From: Deferribacteraceae bacterium UBA6799
Lineage (GTDB): Bacteria > Chrysiogenota > Deferribacteres > Deferribacterales > Geovibrionaceae
Assembly: GCA_002452335.1 (NCBI GenBank)
Contig: DKFJ01000008.1
Coordinates: 35,261-99,260, forward strand
Reading direction: 5' to 3'
DNA length: 64,000 nt
Positions 33,095 through 41,749 of the stretch are shown here, in pieces. The notes under the pieces are model-generated. The model was not told where the DNA came from. It did not search any database and saw only the letters and a list, made by a program, of their open reading frames with translations. A program made the position numbers and the translations under genes. The number at the start of each line of letters is the position of its first letter. Within the stretch, counting starts at the first letter, position 1.

Positions 33095-34956
33095 GAGTGC
33101 GACTCGTTCAGCAGTGTGCTCTTTTTATGATAGAGCGAGTCAGTCTCATATATCCACTTGGTCGATTTCTTCTTTTTTGTTCCACAGGGATACGGCACAC
33201 CGAATTTATGACACCATTTTACAGTGCTGTATTTCACATATAATCCGAATTTGCCGGATATTGCATCAATATCGTTGGTTACTGTCAGCCCCAGCGTTCC
33301 GTCATCCAGGTCGTCATCGCCGGAATTATACGTAAAAGATGAAGAGGCGACAACTTTCAGAAGCTCTTCTATCAGCGTCAGATCCACCACAGGTCCGGCG
33401 GAAAATGCAGATGTCCCCACTCCGGCCTCTGCGTAAAGCCCCAGAGAGGCATCGGGCAGGTGGTTGGACGATGTTACACCTGTTGAGTTCAGCGTTATGG
33501 ACAGTACATATCCGATAGTGCCTGTGGCGCCAGTCTCCACATTCACGGGAACAGGTCCCACCATCAGCTCAGCGCTGGCAATCTCCTGAGTCTGATTCCA
33601 TGATTTCGGATAGGAGATGGTCTGCGGCAGAGCCCAGTTTTCATCCATATCAACGACTGTTCCTAAAAATTCGATCTTATTGGAATATCCTGAGTTACCC
33701 GGATCATCCGCATATGCTGCGTATATACTGGTGATATCTATCAAAGTAGCGCTGTGTCTGAACACAGTTATCGGGAAGGATATCCCGTTGCTGCACAGAG
33801 CGCCGTGCTGGTCTGCGCTCATCACTAACCCTATGTTGGAATACATCTCCACCCCAAGCCTGATCTTGCTTCTATCGCCAACATGCTTTTTAAAGCTGTT
33901 TTCAAGCATATAAGGAGACGCGGAAACTCCTGCGGAATATATGGAAACGTTCATACTGTATGTGTTATCTGCCTTTGTTGTTTCAGCGATGGAATCGTCA
34001 GGGTTCAGAATGACTCTGACCTCAAATGTGTTGGTGTTCGATGCCGCATATGACACCATGTCGTCCACCACTGCTTCCGGAAAGCTGACATCTATATCCA
34101 TTGTGTGTTCCGGCGTCAAAGGGACGGACTCTTCGTCATCATCCAGTGACTCCAGAGACCTGTTCAGCAGGGCAAACGTTGTTGAACCTGAAAATGCCTG
34201 AAGAGTATTGCTCCAATAATCAACATCCCGCCATGTTCCGCCTACCTTCACCTGCACTTTCAGCTTGACGTTGTTCATCTCCGTGGCGGAAGGTTCCTTG
34301 CCCTCCACTACGATATTAACATGTCCTTTCAAATGAGCCTTTCTCAGGAAAGGATGATCACCGTCCGCGTCACCCAGAGCGGTGTGCGCTGTTGGGTCGC
34401 CTGTGTCATAGCTGTCGAAAACTACCGAACTGCTCTGAAGCTCCACATTATCTATAATTAGGTTGGTATCGTCCGCTGTGCTTGCGTCCAGCGATACTGT
34501 TAAAGAGGACACCGCTGATGAGTTGCCCTCAGGACCGTTGTTTGATTCGTTCACTTCGTTTATCAGGTTGTCCGGATCGATATCGGCAACGATATAAAAC
34601 GATCCCGATGCTGTAATATCTGAAGGTATCTGAATAGAAAAAACACGGGTGTTCTCTCCGGCAGACGGGTCGAAACTGTCAGCACCTATGTAATACTGAT
34701 TCGCGACATCATCTCTTTCGGATGTTCTTGATCTTAAGGAGCTGTCTTCAACCAGATAGAATTTAGTAACTACGCCGCTCTCCGCTCTGGCGGAATACAC
34801 TTTGTATGTGATATCATAAAACTGACCGGAACCAGCTGTCTGCTCACCGGAAACCGATCTCACGATAAGATCTGAAGAACCGGCAGAAGACCCGCCGCCT
34901 CCGCATGAATATAGAAGCAAAACCGAAAATATAATTAAAGCGATCTTTTTCATCAT
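33082..34956 (-). CDS. CARDB-domain lipoprotein
   Basis: A 624-residue exported lipoprotein: hydrophobic signal and lipobox LYSC at residues 15-18, then a Gly/Ser linker. Residues about 30-150 and 160-330 form CARDB-type beta domains (SGVVTKFYLVEDSSLRSR, FYIVADIDPDNLINEVNESNN, NPDDSIAETTKADNTYSMNV), with the characteristic phrase V-NE-NESNN. The remaining 270 residues include short beta strands (GYVLSITLNSTGV) and a Lys-rich Cys-containing tail (KWCHKFGVPYPCGTKKKK). It is probably surface or periplasmic and structural. It is the first gene of a two-gene unit with the HEAT protein; nothing like a protease or transporter is adjacent. Start at the first of two ATG codons. Confidence 0.75.
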   Translation of the reverse strand: MMKKIALIIFSVLLLYSCGGGGSSAGSSDLIVRSVSGEQTAGSGQFYDITYKVYSARAESGVVTKFYLVEDSSLRSRTSERDDVANQYYIGADSFDPSAGENTRVFSIQIPSDITASGSFYIVADIDPDNLINEVNESNNGPEGNSSAVSSLTVSLDASTADDTNLIIDNVELQSSSVVFDSYDTGDPTAHTALGDADGDHPFLRKAHLKGHVNIVVEGKEPSATEMNNVKLKVQVKVGGTWRDVDYWSNTLQAFSGSTTFALLNRSLESLDDDEESVPLTPEHTMDIDVSFPEAVVDDMVSYAASNTNTFEVRVILNPDDSIAETTKADNTYSMNVSIYSAGVSASPYMLENSFKKHVGDRSKIRLGVEMYSNIGLVMSADQHGALCSNGISFPITVFRHSATLIDITSIYAAYADDPGNSGYSNKIEFLGTVVDMDENWALPQTISYPKSWNQTQEIASAELMVGPVPVNVETGATGTIGYVLSITLNSTGVTSSNHLPDASLGLYAEAGVGTSAFSAGPVVDLTLIEELLKVVASSSFTYNSGDDDLDDGTLGLTVTNDIDAISGKFGLYVKYSTVKWCHKFGVPYPCGTKKKKSTKWIYETDSLYHKKSTLLNESHSWTF

Positions 34957-35051
34957 GAATACCCCGCAAACACAATAATTTATTCAATAACTAATTATAC
35001 ATGTAACAAATGTGGATATTCAACATTAGTTTGATTGATAATTGAAATAAA

Positions 35052-35687
35052 CTACTGATTCAAGGCTGCTCCGCTGGTCTCCGCGCAGACGGCGCAGTCT
35101 GAGGAAATCTCATTCCGCACAGGTTTTACCGGTCTGCCTATTTTCGGATTTTTTTTCAGAAAACCATAGAACTGTCTATACGCCACCTTTCCTGTGTTTG
35201 TGGACGCATCCCAAACCCACACAGCGTCAGTCTCCTGATCGTAATACATAAAGACAGCCACATGGTCCACCCTGCCGTCAGCGTTCACATCGAAAAACAG
35301 CAGATCTCCCATCTCATAATCCAGAAGCTGAGCGTTATCCTTAACAGGCACGGCGTTATCTACATCATACATGGACATGTCGTTCGATGTCAGATCATAG
35401 ACCACGGTGTCATCCCTGCGGAATCCGGAATAACCCAGCATGGCATAAGACCATACCAGAAGCCCCGAACAGTCCACGCCATCGGTAAAAGACTGACCGC
35501 CCCAGACATATTTCACGCCCTCGGCGGATTTTATCTGTTTTATCACGTCCGCCTTCTCCGAGCGGGTCAGCTCTCTGAAGCTGTAGTCGCCAGTCAGTCC
35601 GAGCACATTCGGGTCTGACAGAGGATCTCTGTGATAGCAGGCTGAAACGCTGAAAACAATAAGCAGCAAAATTATAACATTCTTCAT
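35052..35687 (-). CDS. NlpC/P60-family lipoprotein (cell-wall peptidase)
   Basis: A 211-residue lipoprotein: signal peptide with lipobox VSAC at residue 17. The NlpC/P60 domain follows: YVWGGQSFTDGVDCSGLLVWSYAMLG contains the catalytic Cys in DCSG, and DVNADGRVDHVAVFMYY contains the catalytic His. These peptidases cut peptide stems of peptidoglycan. The tail has a Cys pair, CAVC. The interval between Cys and His has an unusually long insert with Asp-rich sequence (DLTSNDMSMYDVDN). It is on the same strand as the phosphonate operon, 46 bases after phnW, but unrelated to it in function. Confidence 0.85.
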   Translation of the reverse strand: MKNVIILLLIVFSVSACYHRDPLSDPNVLGLTGDYSFRELTRSEKADVIKQIKSAEGVKYVWGGQSFTDGVDCSGLLVWSYAMLGYSGFRRDDTVVYDLTSNDMSMYDVDNAVPVKDNAQLLDYEMGDLLFFDVNADGRVDHVAVFMYYDQETDAVWVWDASTNTGKVAYRQFYGFLKKNPKIGRPVKPVRNEISSDCAVCAETSGAALNQ

Positions 35688-35733
35688 AGCAGCATATTAG
35701 CACAGCCACCCACAAAACGCACCTGCGGTTTTA

Positions 35734-36825
35734 TCAGCCCTCCAGATAGTCACTGATAAGAACAAGCAGGCGTCTGATATCCTGAGGAAAAACATTGCCA
35801 ATTGTGCCAATGCGGAAAGTCTGTTTTTTGGTCAGTTTGCCTGGATATATATAAAAGCCGTTATCTCTCAGATAATTGTACATTTTTTCAAAATCAAGCC
35901 CGTCTGGCTTGATAAAAGTGGTTATAACAGGCGACTGAACGCCCTTCTCCAGAAAAAGCTCGAACCCCAGCTCCTGCATACCGTCAGAGAGCGTTTTCTG
36001 GCTGTCAGAATATCTTTTGTTTCTGCTTTTCACCCCGCCCTCGTCTCTCAGTTCACGCAGAGCCTGAGCGAAGCCGAGGATAACATGGGTAGGCGACGTA
36101 AAACGGAAGCCCCCGCCGGAATCCTCCATAAACCTGTACTGCTCATACAGATTAAGCGAAAGCGACTGCCCCTTGCCCCTGCATCCTTCCGCCATATCTT
36201 TTCTGAATATCACAAAACCGATGCCGGGAACGCCCTGAAGACATTTGTTGGACGATGCCGCCAGAAAATGTATCCCGCTCTCTTTCATATCAAAAGGAAT
36301 AGATCCGAAACTGCTCATACAATCCGCCAGAAAGACAACTCCCGACTCAGCGCATATCTGTCCCAGCTCGCTCACAGGGTTCAATATACCGGTGGTGGTC
36401 TCCAGATGTATCACGGCGAAATGAGTAAAACCGCCCTGCAGGAGTCTGGCTTTCACCTCTCCGGGGTCCACCGCCTCGTCCTCGTCGAAAACCACCGTCT
36501 CATAGGGAATCCCCGCCATGCCCGCTATGTCCGCCATACGCTCGCCGTATGCTCCGTTCACCGCTATCAGCAGTTTATGGTCTCTGCCAACCGCTCCGGT
36601 TATCATAGACTCCACAGCGAAAGTCCCCGATCCCTGCACCAGCACAGCGGTGTATTCATCAGAAGCGGAAGCGAGGGAAGCGAGCTCTTCTCTGATCTCC
36701 CGCACCATTTCGGAATATCCCTTGTCTCTGGTTGGCACGTCATACGCCATCGCCTCTTTCACAGTTTTTGTGGTTGTCAGAGGTCCGGGGGTCAGAAGGA
36801 GATAGTTGTTGTCGAATTTATGCAT
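35734..36825 (-). CDS. phnW: 2-Aminoethylphosphonate-pyruvate aminotransferase
   Basis: A 363-residue class V PLP aminotransferase that converts 2-aminoethylphosphonate and pyruvate to phosphonoacetaldehyde and alanine. Seen: LLLTPGPLTTTKTVKEAM and RDKGYSEMVREIREEL (N-terminal family block), VLVQGSGTFAVESMI, VIHLETTTGILNPV, FLADCMSSFGSIPFDM (Asp for PLP), FLAASSNKCLQGVPGIGFVI (Schiff-base Lys), and the C-terminal FRIGTIGNVF. Last of the minus-strand phn operon, 10 bases after the phnX fusion, whose PhnX domain uses its product. Confidence 0.93.
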   Translation of the reverse strand: MHKFDNNYLLLTPGPLTTTKTVKEAMAYDVPTRDKGYSEMVREIREELASLASASDEYTAVLVQGSGTFAVESMITGAVGRDHKLLIAVNGAYGERMADIAGMAGIPYETVVFDEDEAVDPGEVKARLLQGGFTHFAVIHLETTTGILNPVSELGQICAESGVVFLADCMSSFGSIPFDMKESGIHFLAASSNKCLQGVPGIGFVIFRKDMAEGCRGKGQSLSLNLYEQYRFMEDSGGGFRFTSPTHVILGFAQALRELRDEGGVKSRNKRYSDSQKTLSDGMQELGFELFLEKGVQSPVITTFIKPDGLDFEKMYNYLRDNGFYIYPGKLTKKQTFRIGTIGNVFPQDIRRLLVLISDYLEG

Positions 36826-36835
36826 ATTATTCCAC

Positions 36836-38974
36836 CTATATTCTTATTTCTTTCAGCGATGTGTTCAGGATATCCGCGGCCCTGTCCATCTCGTCACGGG
36901 TTATTGTGAGCGCCGGAGAGAGCGTCAGCACGCTTCCCGCTGATACCTTAAAACTCATGCCCATATCCAGACATCTGTACATGGAGTATTCCGCCATAAA
37001 ATTCTTGTCGGCAAGACCCCTGTCCAGCTCCACAGCCGCCATCAGCCCCAGATGCCTTACATCGCCGATGATTTTGTGAGCGTCTTTCAGACCGCCCAGC
37101 AGAGAGGCGAAATATCCACCGTCCTTCACCGCTTTTTCCAGCAGGTTTTCTTTCTCTATATATTCTATGGCCGCCAGACCCGCCACACACGCCACCGGGC
37201 TTTTCTCGTGGGTATAGTGACCTATGGATATGTCAAAGGCGCTGTCCAGACCGTCTCTTATCATCAGGCATGCCAGAGGCATTACTCCCCCGCCCAGACC
37301 TTTTCCGGCGACAATCATGTCCGGCTCAATATCGAAATTCTGATAGGCGAACCATCTGCCGGATTTACCCAGCCCGGTCGCCGTCTCATCAAATATCTTC
37401 AGCACGCCGTGTTTTCTGCATATCCCGTCCAGCTTTCTGAAATAACCGTCATCCGGCACATGCACAGTTGTGCAACGCACCGCCTCCAGTATAATTCCGG
37501 CGACGTTCGGGTTCTCCTTCAGGCGTTTATCCAGCAGATCCAGACATTTATATCCGCAGTCGGAACAGTCTCTGAACATGCAGGTGTATCTGTTATAGGG
37601 CAGAAAATTTTCGCCCAGATCAAAACCGTTTATACCTTTCAGAAATCCGGCGTCTCCCGCTGCTGACAGAGCGCACAGGCTCGCCCCGTGGAAAGAGCCG
37701 TATGTGGACATGAATTTTTTCTTTCCGGTAATCTTCATTGCCAGCTTGATAGCGCTGCTCATCGCCAGTGTAGCTGCGGGGGCATAGAGAACCCTGCTCA
37801 TGGCGCCGTCTGTAATGCTTATCAGCTTCTCCGCCAGCAGAACCGCCTTTTCGTTGGTGTATCTTCTGGGGCAGAATGACAGGGTGTCCATCTGTTTCGT
37901 AACAGCCTCTCTCACAGCATCGTTGCCGAAACCGCCCTGATGCACGCCGTTCCCGTGAAAATCCATAACCTCTGTCCCGTCGGTCAGGGTGAACCCGGAG
38001 CCGTGACACGCTTCCGCTGAATCCAGACAGGGCGAGGACAGCGCCTGAGTGATGAACACATCTGCGTCCCTCCGCACCAGTTCCTTCGATCTGCCTGCCA
38101 GCTTTCTGTTTCTGAAAGATCTCAGCACGCTTCCGTTCGATTCTCCCTCGGTCACAGCGCTCTTTTCCCCGGCTGACGGCATGATACCGTTAACCACCTT
38201 ATCATTTATCTTTTTCAAAATTTCAGGTATCTCAGTGTTGAAAACAGCCACATAATGAGCGCCCGCCTCATAAAGTCTTTCGGCTGTCTCGTGCGCTTTT
38301 TTCATTACGGTGTAGCCGTCCAGCGTCCTCACCTCTTCCTCGCTGTATCCCATCTCGCTTCCGCCCATCACTATCCCCACGGACCACATGCCTGCGTTCA
38401 GCCCCTCTTTTATATCGCTGATGGTATCGCCTATCTTCACACAGCAGTGGGCAGGAAAGGTGCCGAGCTGTTTCATGTTTTCATAGCACATCCAGGGAGC
38501 AGGGCGTCCGGCGGGCATCTCGTCCGATGCCACCAGCCAGTCCGGGTCATATCCCTGTTCGGCGGCACGTCTGCGCACCACCTTCATCATGTCTCTGGTG
38601 TATCCGGTTGTGGAGCCTATTTTCAGCCCCATATCCCTGATCTCCGCCACCACTTCTATTATTCCCTCTATGGGGGTGCTGAAGTCCGTGAGACTGGCAG
38701 TCAGCCTGCTGTCCACTTTTTCATACACTGCGTCTATATCTGCCTCTGAGGCGTCTTTGCCATTTTTCTGTCTGTATTGTTCCCTGATGTGCTCCATCCT
38801 GAATATTTCGCCGATATGGTCACGCTTCTTCATGCCCATGTGCTGTCTGACAGCGTCAGCGGATATGCTGATGCCCTCTATGGCCAGCGTGTCTATGATG
38901 GCAGCCACGGGGGCGAAGCATCCGTAGTCCACAGTTGTTCCTGCCCAGTCGAATATTACCGCTTTCAGGTTCAT
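36836..38974 (-). CDS. phnX: Fusion of phosphonoacetaldehyde hydrolase (PhnX) with a class III PLP enzyme (probable PbfA-type lyase)
   Basis: A 712-residue two-domain protein. Residues 1 to about 265 are PhnX, a HAD enzyme that cleaves phosphonoacetaldehyde to acetaldehyde and phosphate. It shows DWAGTTVDYG with nucleophile Asp9, MGMKKRDHI with the Schiff-base Lys, GSTTGYTRDMM and KIGDTISDIKEGLNAGMWSVG. A linker of about 20 residues follows. From about 290 to 712 is a class III aminotransferase fold: GNGVHQGGFGND, YGSFHGASLCALSA, KIFDETATGLGKSGRWFA, and MIVAGKGLGGGVMP with the PLP Lys near 558. A separate phnW covers AEP transamination. The known partner of phnWX with this fold is PbfA, (R)-1-hydroxy-2-aminoethylphosphonate ammonia-lyase, so that role is inferred. 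No stop or frameshift separates the domains. Confidence 0.85.
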   Translation of the reverse strand: MNLKAVIFDWAGTTVDYGCFAPVAAIIDTLAIEGISISADAVRQHMGMKKRDHIGEIFRMEHIREQYRQKNGKDASEADIDAVYEKVDSRLTASLTDFSTPIEGIIEVVAEIRDMGLKIGSTTGYTRDMMKVVRRRAAEQGYDPDWLVASDEMPAGRPAPWMCYENMKQLGTFPAHCCVKIGDTISDIKEGLNAGMWSVGIVMGGSEMGYSEEEVRTLDGYTVMKKAHETAERLYEAGAHYVAVFNTEIPEILKKINDKVVNGIMPSAGEKSAVTEGESNGSVLRSFRNRKLAGRSKELVRRDADVFITQALSSPCLDSAEACHGSGFTLTDGTEVMDFHGNGVHQGGFGNDAVREAVTKQMDTLSFCPRRYTNEKAVLLAEKLISITDGAMSRVLYAPAATLAMSSAIKLAMKITGKKKFMSTYGSFHGASLCALSAAGDAGFLKGINGFDLGENFLPYNRYTCMFRDCSDCGYKCLDLLDKRLKENPNVAGIILEAVRCTTVHVPDDGYFRKLDGICRKHGVLKIFDETATGLGKSGRWFAYQNFDIEPDMIVAGKGLGGGVMPLACLMIRDGLDSAFDISIGHYTHEKSPVACVAGLAAIEYIEKENLLEKAVKDGGYFASLLGGLKDAHKIIGDVRHLGLMAAVELDRGLADKNFMAEYSMYRCLDMGMSFKVSAGSVLTLSPALTITRDEMDRAADILNTSLKEIRI

Positions 38975-38977
38975 TTA

Positions 38978-40699
38978 TTACCTCTGAATAGTCTGCCATG
39001 CGGCAGTTTTTTTCTTTATATAGTGAGAAACGATGTCGTATATAATCTTCACAGCCATATTGGTGAACAGTATCAGACTCGCCATGGCCGCCGCTGCCGC
39101 TGTGTCTCCGGCGTCGTCCATACTGACTATCGCCACGGTAGCTACCTTAGTATCCTGTCCGTAGAGAAATATCACGGCGGAGATAGTGACCATTGAATTA
39201 ACAAAAAAGTAAAAGAAGGTATCCAGCACTGCGTTGATAGACAGCGGAAGAGTCACACGAAAAAGTGTTTTGACCGGATGCACCCCCATGGAAGCCGACA
39301 CGCTGTCGTATTCCCTGTCCTGTTTTTTCAGAGTGGACGTCAGGGTCATCACCGGAACAGCGATGAAGTGAATGATGTTCGCCAGTATCAGTATCAGCAT
39401 AGTGCCGTAGATGAACATCAGCGGATTCTTAACCTCTATGAAAGGCAGACTGATGGTGGGAGAGTTGAAAAATATAATATATGCCAGACCGATAACCAGC
39501 CCCGGCACAGCGAGGGTCATGATGGACAGCATATACGGAGTTCTCTTTAATATCTCCGAAGCCCTGATCTTCTCCGCGGCATAGGCGGCGGCGAAAGAAG
39601 CCGCTGTGCCCAGAACGGCAGTGCCGAAGGACATCTTCAGACTGTTGAAATAAGACGATATATCCCCGGCAACATACTTAAACATATAATGTTTAAGAGA
39701 GAACGTCATATCATAGGGGAAAAATTTCAGAAACGAAACCACCACGGAAGTTCCTATAACACCGAGTATCAGAAGCGCCACCAGAAGGCAGTAGGTGAAA
39801 GCCGTGATCTCAGCGAAAAGATTCTTATCCGGCGTGTAGGGGACAGATTTTGATGAAAAAGTCGCGTCCTGCTTCTTCTGTATCGCTCTGTCCACAAAAA
39901 AAGCTATGAATGCCGGAACGAGCAGCAGAACGGCGACAGTAGCGCCCATAGAAAAATTCTGCTGTCCTATAACCTGCTTGTAGATATCCACCGCCATCAC
40001 GTTATACTGACCGCCCACAATCTTAGGCGCTCCCATGTCGGTGAAGCTCAGAATGAATATGGTGGTCAGGGCGCTCACCACGCCGTATTTCACAGAGGGC
40101 AGAGTCACAGTGAAAAAACGCCTGAACCTTCCTGCTCCCAGCGTCTCCGCCGCCTCATAAAGCCTGTAGTCGCTCATGGCGAAAGAAACGGACAATATCA
40201 GATAGGCGTGGGGAAAGGTATATATCACCTCTGATATGACTATGCCCACAGCGCCGTATATATCAAACGGAAAAACATGCGCTGTGCCCATCTTTGTATT
40301 AAGCCAGCTAACCAAAATATTGGAAACTATGCCCTGCCTGCCGAACAGATATACCAGAGCGATACCGTGAAGCATGGTGGGGGTGAAAAGAGACAGCATG
40401 GAAATATATCTGAAAATATATTTTCCTCTGAATCTGATTCTCGAAATACTATAGGCGTAAAAGAACGCCAGCAGAAAAGTAACCAGGGTAACTATACCTG
40501 ACACTGTGAACGAGTTTTTGAAAGACGACAGCATATTTGGCGATGAGAAATACTCGGCAAAGTTCTTCAGCCCGATATATACGCCAGAATTGTCATACAG
40601 AGCCATCTTCATTATCTGCGACAGCGGCAGGAAAAAGAACATTATGAAATATAAAAATATCAGTCCAATAAAGAGATATGACGCTTTTGTCCCTTTCAT
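38978..40699 (-). CDS. phnU: 2-Aminoethylphosphonate ABC importer permease, two fused permease domains
   Basis: A 573-residue membrane protein with about twelve helices and two binding-protein-dependent permease domains in one chain, as in FbpB and the PhnU-type permeases of 2-aminoethylphosphonate systems. Each half carries a coupling loop: YEAAETLGAGRFRRFFTVTLP near residue 185 and DSVSASMGVHPVKTLFRVTLP near residue 480. The start at ATG 40699 follows AAGGAGACGT. It lies 9 bases after phnT and 3 bases before the phnX fusion start, so it is co-transcribed with the catabolic genes, which supports the substrate assignment. Confidence 0.88.
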   Translation of the reverse strand: MKGTKASYLFIGLIFLYFIMFFFLPLSQIMKMALYDNSGVYIGLKNFAEYFSSPNMLSSFKNSFTVSGIVTLVTFLLAFFYAYSISRIRFRGKYIFRYISMLSLFTPTMLHGIALVYLFGRQGIVSNILVSWLNTKMGTAHVFPFDIYGAVGIVISEVIYTFPHAYLILSVSFAMSDYRLYEAAETLGAGRFRRFFTVTLPSVKYGVVSALTTIFILSFTDMGAPKIVGGQYNVMAVDIYKQVIGQQNFSMGATVAVLLLVPAFIAFFVDRAIQKKQDATFSSKSVPYTPDKNLFAEITAFTYCLLVALLILGVIGTSVVVSFLKFFPYDMTFSLKHYMFKYVAGDISSYFNSLKMSFGTAVLGTAASFAAAYAAEKIRASEILKRTPYMLSIMTLAVPGLVIGLAYIIFFNSPTISLPFIEVKNPLMFIYGTMLILILANIIHFIAVPVMTLTSTLKKQDREYDSVSASMGVHPVKTLFRVTLPLSINAVLDTFFYFFVNSMVTISAVIFLYGQDTKVATVAIVSMDDAGDTAAAAAMASLILFTNMAVKIIYDIVSHYIKKKTAAWQTIQR

Positions 40700-40708
40700 C
40701 ACGTCTCC

Positions 40709-41692
40709 TTAGAAATTGATGGCAGATTCGGGTATCTGCACCTTCACCAGACTGCTTATCTTCAGTCTGGACATATCCGTGTCGAAAGAGCTGACATCCA
40801 CCACCAGAGCCGTATCTGTCTTTCTGTTCTCCATATTCAGAAAGAGCCTGATGAAAGCGCCCCTGAACTCCATGTCCGTTATCACGGCGTTTTCGCCCTC
40901 TGCCGAAAATGACGTGGATATCTTTATCTGCTCCGGCCGTATGCCTTTCTTCTCTCCGTTTATCTCCATGAAATTCATCATACCGATGAATCCGGCGATG
41001 AATTTTGTCTTCGGTCTGAAATAGAGCTCATCGGGCGTGCCCATCTGCTCTATGATCCCGCCGTTCATAACGGCTATCCTGTCGGAGACGGTGATCGCCT
41101 CCTCCTGATCGTGGGTCACCATCACGGTGGTGATGTTCATCCTGTCGTGGATGCTCCTGATCTCACGGCGCAGTTTCTCCCGCACCTTGGCGTCCAGAGC
41201 GGACAGAGGCTCGTCCAGCAGAAGTATGCTTGGTTTCAGAGCAAGAGCTCTGGCGAGCGCCACCCTCTGCTGCTGACCACCGGAGAGCTGGAATGGATAT
41301 TTATCCTTTTCCGCATAGAGTCCGGTGATATTCAGCATCTCATCTGCGATATTCTGTTTGGCTTTTTTGTTCTTCTCTCTGCTCTTCAGTCCGTATGTGA
41401 TGTTCTCTGTCACGGTCATATTGGGAAACAGGGCGTATGACTGAAAAACTATGCCGAAATTCCGTTTGGAGGCGGGCACGTTAGTATAGTCGCTGCCATT
41501 GAAAAAAATCTTTCCGCTGTCGGCTGTTTCCAGCCCGGATATTATGCGGAGCAGGGTTGTTTTGCCGCATCCGGAAGGTCCCAACAGGCTGATGAACTCG
41601 CCTCTTTTTGCTGTGAATGACACATTGCTGAGAACAGTTTTTGAGCTGAACGATTTACTTATTCCGTCCGCTCTCAGATATTCATTTTCCAT
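40709..41692 (-). CDS. phnT: 2-Aminoethylphosphonate ABC importer ATP-binding protein
   Basis: A 327-residue ATPase of the iron/phosphonate/spermidine class. Seen: Walker A GPSGCGKTT near residue 36, Q-loop VFQSYALFPNMTV, signature LSGGQQQRVALARAL, Walker B ILLLDEPLSALD, switch His in VTHDQEEA, then a TOBE-like C-terminal domain from about 240 (NGEKKGIRPEQIKIS). It powers the fused permease encoded 9 bases downstream. Context gives the substrate; the sequence alone would also fit iron or polyamine. Confidence 0.88.
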   Translation of the reverse strand: MENEYLRADGISKSFSSKTVLSNVSFTAKRGEFISLLGPSGCGKTTLLRIISGLETADSGKIFFNGSDYTNVPASKRNFGIVFQSYALFPNMTVTENITYGLKSREKNKKAKQNIADEMLNITGLYAEKDKYPFQLSGGQQQRVALARALALKPSILLLDEPLSALDAKVREKLRREIRSIHDRMNITTVMVTHDQEEAITVSDRIAVMNGGIIEQMGTPDELYFRPKTKFIAGFIGMMNFMEINGEKKGIRPEQIKISTSFSAEGENAVITDMEFRGAFIRLFLNMENRKTDTALVVDVSSFDTDMSRLKISSLVKVQIPESAINF

Positions 41693-41716
41693 TTTAGGTC
41701 AAATCCTTTTAGGAGA

Positions 41717-41739
41717 GCGGAGGGCTCGTCACCCTCCGC
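41717..41739 (-). terminator. Intercistronic hairpin between phnS and phnT
   Basis: An 8-bp perfect GC-rich stem (GCGGAGGG, seven-base loop, CCCTCCGC) without a U-run. It probably stabilises the binding-protein message or causes partial termination, giving more phnS than phnT transcript. Confidence 0.55.
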
Positions 41740-41749
41740 CTGTGAAATG

